Shown one piece after another: positions 6,121-7,237 of a DNA stretch of 7,237 bases. The stretch is from CAZNYN01 sp964422205. GTDB lineage: Bacteria; Synergistota; Synergistia; Synergistales; Synergistaceae. Numbering within the stretch: position 1 is the stretch's first letter; each line of letters begins with the position of its first letter. Under the pieces are notes generated by a model, which did not search any database, was not told the origin of the DNA, and was given only the letters and a program-made list of their open reading frames with translations. The stretch is from contig CAYRAI010000064.1 in assembly GCA_964422205.1 (NCBI GenBank), positions 1-7,237 of the forward strand, given 5' to 3'. A program made the translations under genes and the position numbers.

Positions 6121-6270
6121 TCTGGGTTTAGCTTTTTAATCGTCTCCCCGCAAATTTTCAGTGCGGGGCAAAGTGTCGTTGGTTTTGAACCTTTAGAGGC
6201 TTAGAACCAAAGCCGCTTTACCCCGCACAGACCCGCTGCGGAGATACGAGAAGGGACGAAAACAGGGTTG
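6121..6270. repeat. Tandem hairpin repeat, unit 2 (about 150 bp)
   Basis: The first 36 nt (6121-6156) match unit 1 (5941-5976) with 3 differences, exactly 180 bp downstream. The core 6169-6230 matches 6016-6077 at an offset of 153 bp. It folds as GTGCGGGGCAAAG (6161-6173) with CTTTACCCCGCAC (6216-6228), 12 of 13 matched; TTGGTTTTGA (6179-6188) with TTAGAACCAA (6201-6210); and an outer pairing 6140-6151 with 6238-6249 (10 of 12). Here the outer left arm comes from the unit's own TCGTCTCC start, not from an insert as in unit 1. After it, AAAACA-GGGTTGAAATCTTGG-CTTTT (6260-6284) resembles the unit boundary and may be the start of a truncated third copy. Confidence 0.8.
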
Positions 6271-6430
6271 AAATCTTGGCTTTTCTTTCAATCTGTTGAG
6301 AATCGCACTCCCATCATTTGCCAATAGACCTCTTTGAGCCTCTCTATTTATATGCAGATATAGTTTTTTCTCTCTATTTACAGTATTAACAAGATTTTAC
6401 TTTTTATTTCGCAAATTTTAAATTTGGTGC
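6271..6430. other. AT-rich non-coding spacer upstream of the rpsU promoter
   Basis: No gene is seen here. The segment opens with what looks like a decayed third repeat start. It then contains TCTCTATTTA twice (6341-6350 and 6371-6380), exactly 30 bp apart, and the perfect palindrome CAAATTT-T-AAATTTG (6412-6426) four bases before the rpsU -35 box. The A/T-rich stretch next to the promoter could act as an UP element or hold regulator sites. Confidence 0.45.
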
Positions 6431-6459
6431 TTGTATCACAGACGATAGTGCGATACAAT
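6431..6459 (+). promoter_or_regulatory. Sigma-70 promoter of rpsU-yqeY
   Basis: TTGTAT (6431-6436) and TACAAT (6454-6459) are separated by exactly 17 nt, close to consensus and correctly placed for the strongly expressed S21 gene. Transcription should start near 6466, giving a leader of about 65 nt. The spacer carries an imperfect dyad, GTATCACAG (6433-6441) against GTGCGATAC (6448-6456), overlapping both boxes, which may be an operator. Confidence 0.75.
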
Positions 6460-6530
6460 GTCTTGGTGTTTATCCCCGCTTGCACATTTGTTATTTGTTT
6501 TGTGAGTGGCTGAGAAAGGGGGGAATGTAG

Positions 6531-6719
6531 ATGACCACCGTAACCAGACGCGACAACGAGTCGATAGAAGACGCACTTAAGCGTTTTAAGCGCGAGCTTC
6601 GCAAGGTGGGCGTGCTTCGTGAAGCTAGGAAGCATGAACATTACGAGAAACCCAGCGAAATCAAGAAGCGTAAGAAAGCTGAGATGGCTCGAAACAAGGG
6701 TAGGAGGGCTGATTTCTAG
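6531..6719 (+). CDS. rpsU: 30S ribosomal protein S21
   Basis: This 62-aa basic protein matches bacterial S21 (bS21) along its length. The N-terminal TTVTRRDNESIEDALKRFKR contains the family signature, followed by VGVLREARKHEHYEKPS and a lysine/arginine-rich tail. bS21 sits on the 30S platform near the anti-Shine-Dalgarno end of 16S rRNA and helps initiation. A G-rich ribosome site (AAGGGGGGA, 6516-6524) lies about 7 nt before the ATG; it is not a perfect AGGAGG. The gene has its own strong promoter and is followed after 2 nt by yqeY, an arrangement found in many bacteria. Arg codons here are mainly CGT/CGC and AAG is frequent for Lys, unlike the AGA/ATA-rich genes upstream, consistent with high expression. 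Confidence 0.97.
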   Translation: MTTVTRRDNESIEDALKRFKRELRKVGVLREARKHEHYEKPSEIKKRKKAEMARNKGRRADF

Positions 6720-6721
6720 TC

Positions 6722-7183
6722 ATGACTAATCTTGTGCAGCAGATCCAAACAGATATGGTTGCAGCGATGAAAAGCAGAGAAGAGACAAAGCTCTCAGTCA
6801 TTCGTATGCTCAAGTCGGCTGTGCAGCTTGCCCAGGTTGAAAAGGGCAAGGACAACCTGCTTACAGATGATGAAGTTTTGGTCATAGTACGCAGGCTCAT
6901 CAAACAGCGCAATGAAGCCGCAGAGATGTATAAAGCCGGAGGAGCGTTGGACAGAGCGGAAGCAGAGCTTGCAGAAGCAAAGATTCTGGAAGTTTATCAG
7001 CCCGCGCAGCTGTCCGATGAAGATTTGGCAAAGATAGTGGCAGAAACAGCGGCTCAGGTCGGAGCCTCAGGGCCGAAAGACATGGGCAAATTGATGGGTA
7101 AATCAATCGCTGCCGTTAAGGGACAGGCTGACGGCAACAGAGTCAAAGAGCAAGTCCAAAAATACTTGGCTTCGCTGGCTTAA
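6722..7183 (+). CDS. yqeY: GatB/YqeY domain-containing protein
   Basis: This 153-aa cytosolic protein spans the YqeY family, related to the C-terminal helical tail domain of GatB in the Asp-tRNA(Asn)/Glu-tRNA(Gln) amidotransferase, where this domain contacts tRNA. Family landmarks are the N-terminal LVQQIQTDMVAAMKSREETKLSVIRMLKSAV, the LIKQRNEAAEMYKAGGALDRAEAELAEAKILEVYQPAQLS segment, and the C-terminal GPKDMGKLMGKSIAAVKGQADGNRVKEQVQKYL. It lacks the GatB kinase-like domain; its precise role is not established, though linkage to rpsU argues for a translation-related job. The start lies 2 nt after the rpsU stop. The nearest AGGAGG (6702-6707) is inside rpsU, 14 nt from the ATG, so translation is probably coupled to rpsU. 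A terminator follows it. Confidence 0.93.
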   Translation: MTNLVQQIQTDMVAAMKSREETKLSVIRMLKSAVQLAQVEKGKDNLLTDDEVLVIVRRLIKQRNEAAEMYKAGGALDRAEAELAEAKILEVYQPAQLSDEDLAKIVAETAAQVGASGPKDMGKLMGKSIAAVKGQADGNRVKEQVQKYLASLA

Positions 7184-7206
7184 ATAAGCATCCCTGTTAA
7201 ATATCG

Positions 7207-7237
7207 AAGCGCCGGACAACAGTCCGACGCTTTTTTT
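7207..7237 (+). terminator. Intrinsic terminator of rpsU-yqeY
   Basis: AAGCG-C-CGGAC (7207-7217) pairs with GTCCG-A-CGCTT (7222-7232) around an AACA tetraloop, with one C-A mismatch, and runs straight into at least seven T residues (7231-7237) at the window edge. This is a canonical Rho-independent terminator 23 nt after the yqeY stop. Confidence 0.88.

Noticed and set aside
6116..6138. CTAAA-TCTGGG-TTTAG-CTTTTT as an intrinsic terminator inside the tandem repeat
   Set aside because: The stem is only 5 bp and mostly A-T, and the same region in unit 1 lacks a comparable stem, so termination is doubtful.
5941..6270. CRISPR array
   Set aside because: Only two long units exist, without regular short repeats and unique spacers, and no cas gene is present; each unit is one large palindrome.
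5831..6300. Insertion sequence or transposase remnant
   Set aside because: No transposase frame, no matching terminal repeats bounding the whole stretch, and no evident target-site duplication. A small non-autonomous element remains possible and is covered in the findings.
6378..6641. An 87-codon minus-strand frame opposite the rpsU promoter and gene
   Set aside because: It is antisense to the S21 promoter and coding region, has no family likeness and no good ribosome site.

Overview
The window looks like ordinary chromosome from an anaerobic, diderm bacterium. The best guess is a member of the Synergistota (Cloacibacillus or Synergistes type), but this is inferred from gene content and style, not from a marker gene. 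The pointers are a lipid A-type (LpxL/HtrB) acyltransferase, which implies an outer membrane with LPS; amino- and nucleobase-handling genes (ssnA, ridA); an iron-dependent alcohol dehydrogenase; an exported nitroreductase-fold protein; and an rpsU-yqeY pair. No IS element, phage gene, tRNA, rRNA or CRISPR array is visible.

Layout. Positions 4-1825 (minus strand) hold ridA followed by ssnA, with a probable terminator or attenuator hairpin between them. A divergent promoter region (about 1826-1994) separates ridA from a plus-strand acyltransferase gene (1995-2855) that probably starts with TTG. A minus-strand 4-oxalocrotonate tautomerase-like gene (2905-3114) converges on it across a strong 10-bp stem-loop. 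From an AT-rich divergent region (3115-3187) a plus-strand run begins: prepilin peptidase (3188-3970), Fe-type alcohol dehydrogenase (4001-5191) and a signal-peptide-bearing SagB-like nitroreductase (5222-5830). The gaps are 30 bp each, so the three are probably cotranscribed.

Positions 5831-6530 are a 700-bp gene-free stretch and the most unusual part of the window. It holds GC-rich short repeats and hairpins (5851-5937), then two tandem copies (units of about 180 and 150 bp) of a repeat. Each copy folds into a very long imperfect hairpin with a nearly identical 62-nt core. A degraded start of a third unit follows. After an AT-rich segment comes a clear sigma-70 promoter (TTGTAT-17-TACAAT) driving rpsU (ribosomal protein S21) and yqeY (GatB/YqeY domain), closed by an intrinsic terminator at the window edge.

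How the genes work together. RidA removes reactive enamine/imine intermediates and SsnA is a predicted metal-dependent amino/amidohydrolase, so the two plausibly serve one nitrogen-compound catabolic theme. rpsU and yqeY are a translation pair. The prepilin peptidase, dehydrogenase and nitroreductase have no obvious shared pathway. No complete new multi-gene system is evident. The strongest candidate for something undescribed is the tandem hairpin repeat element.
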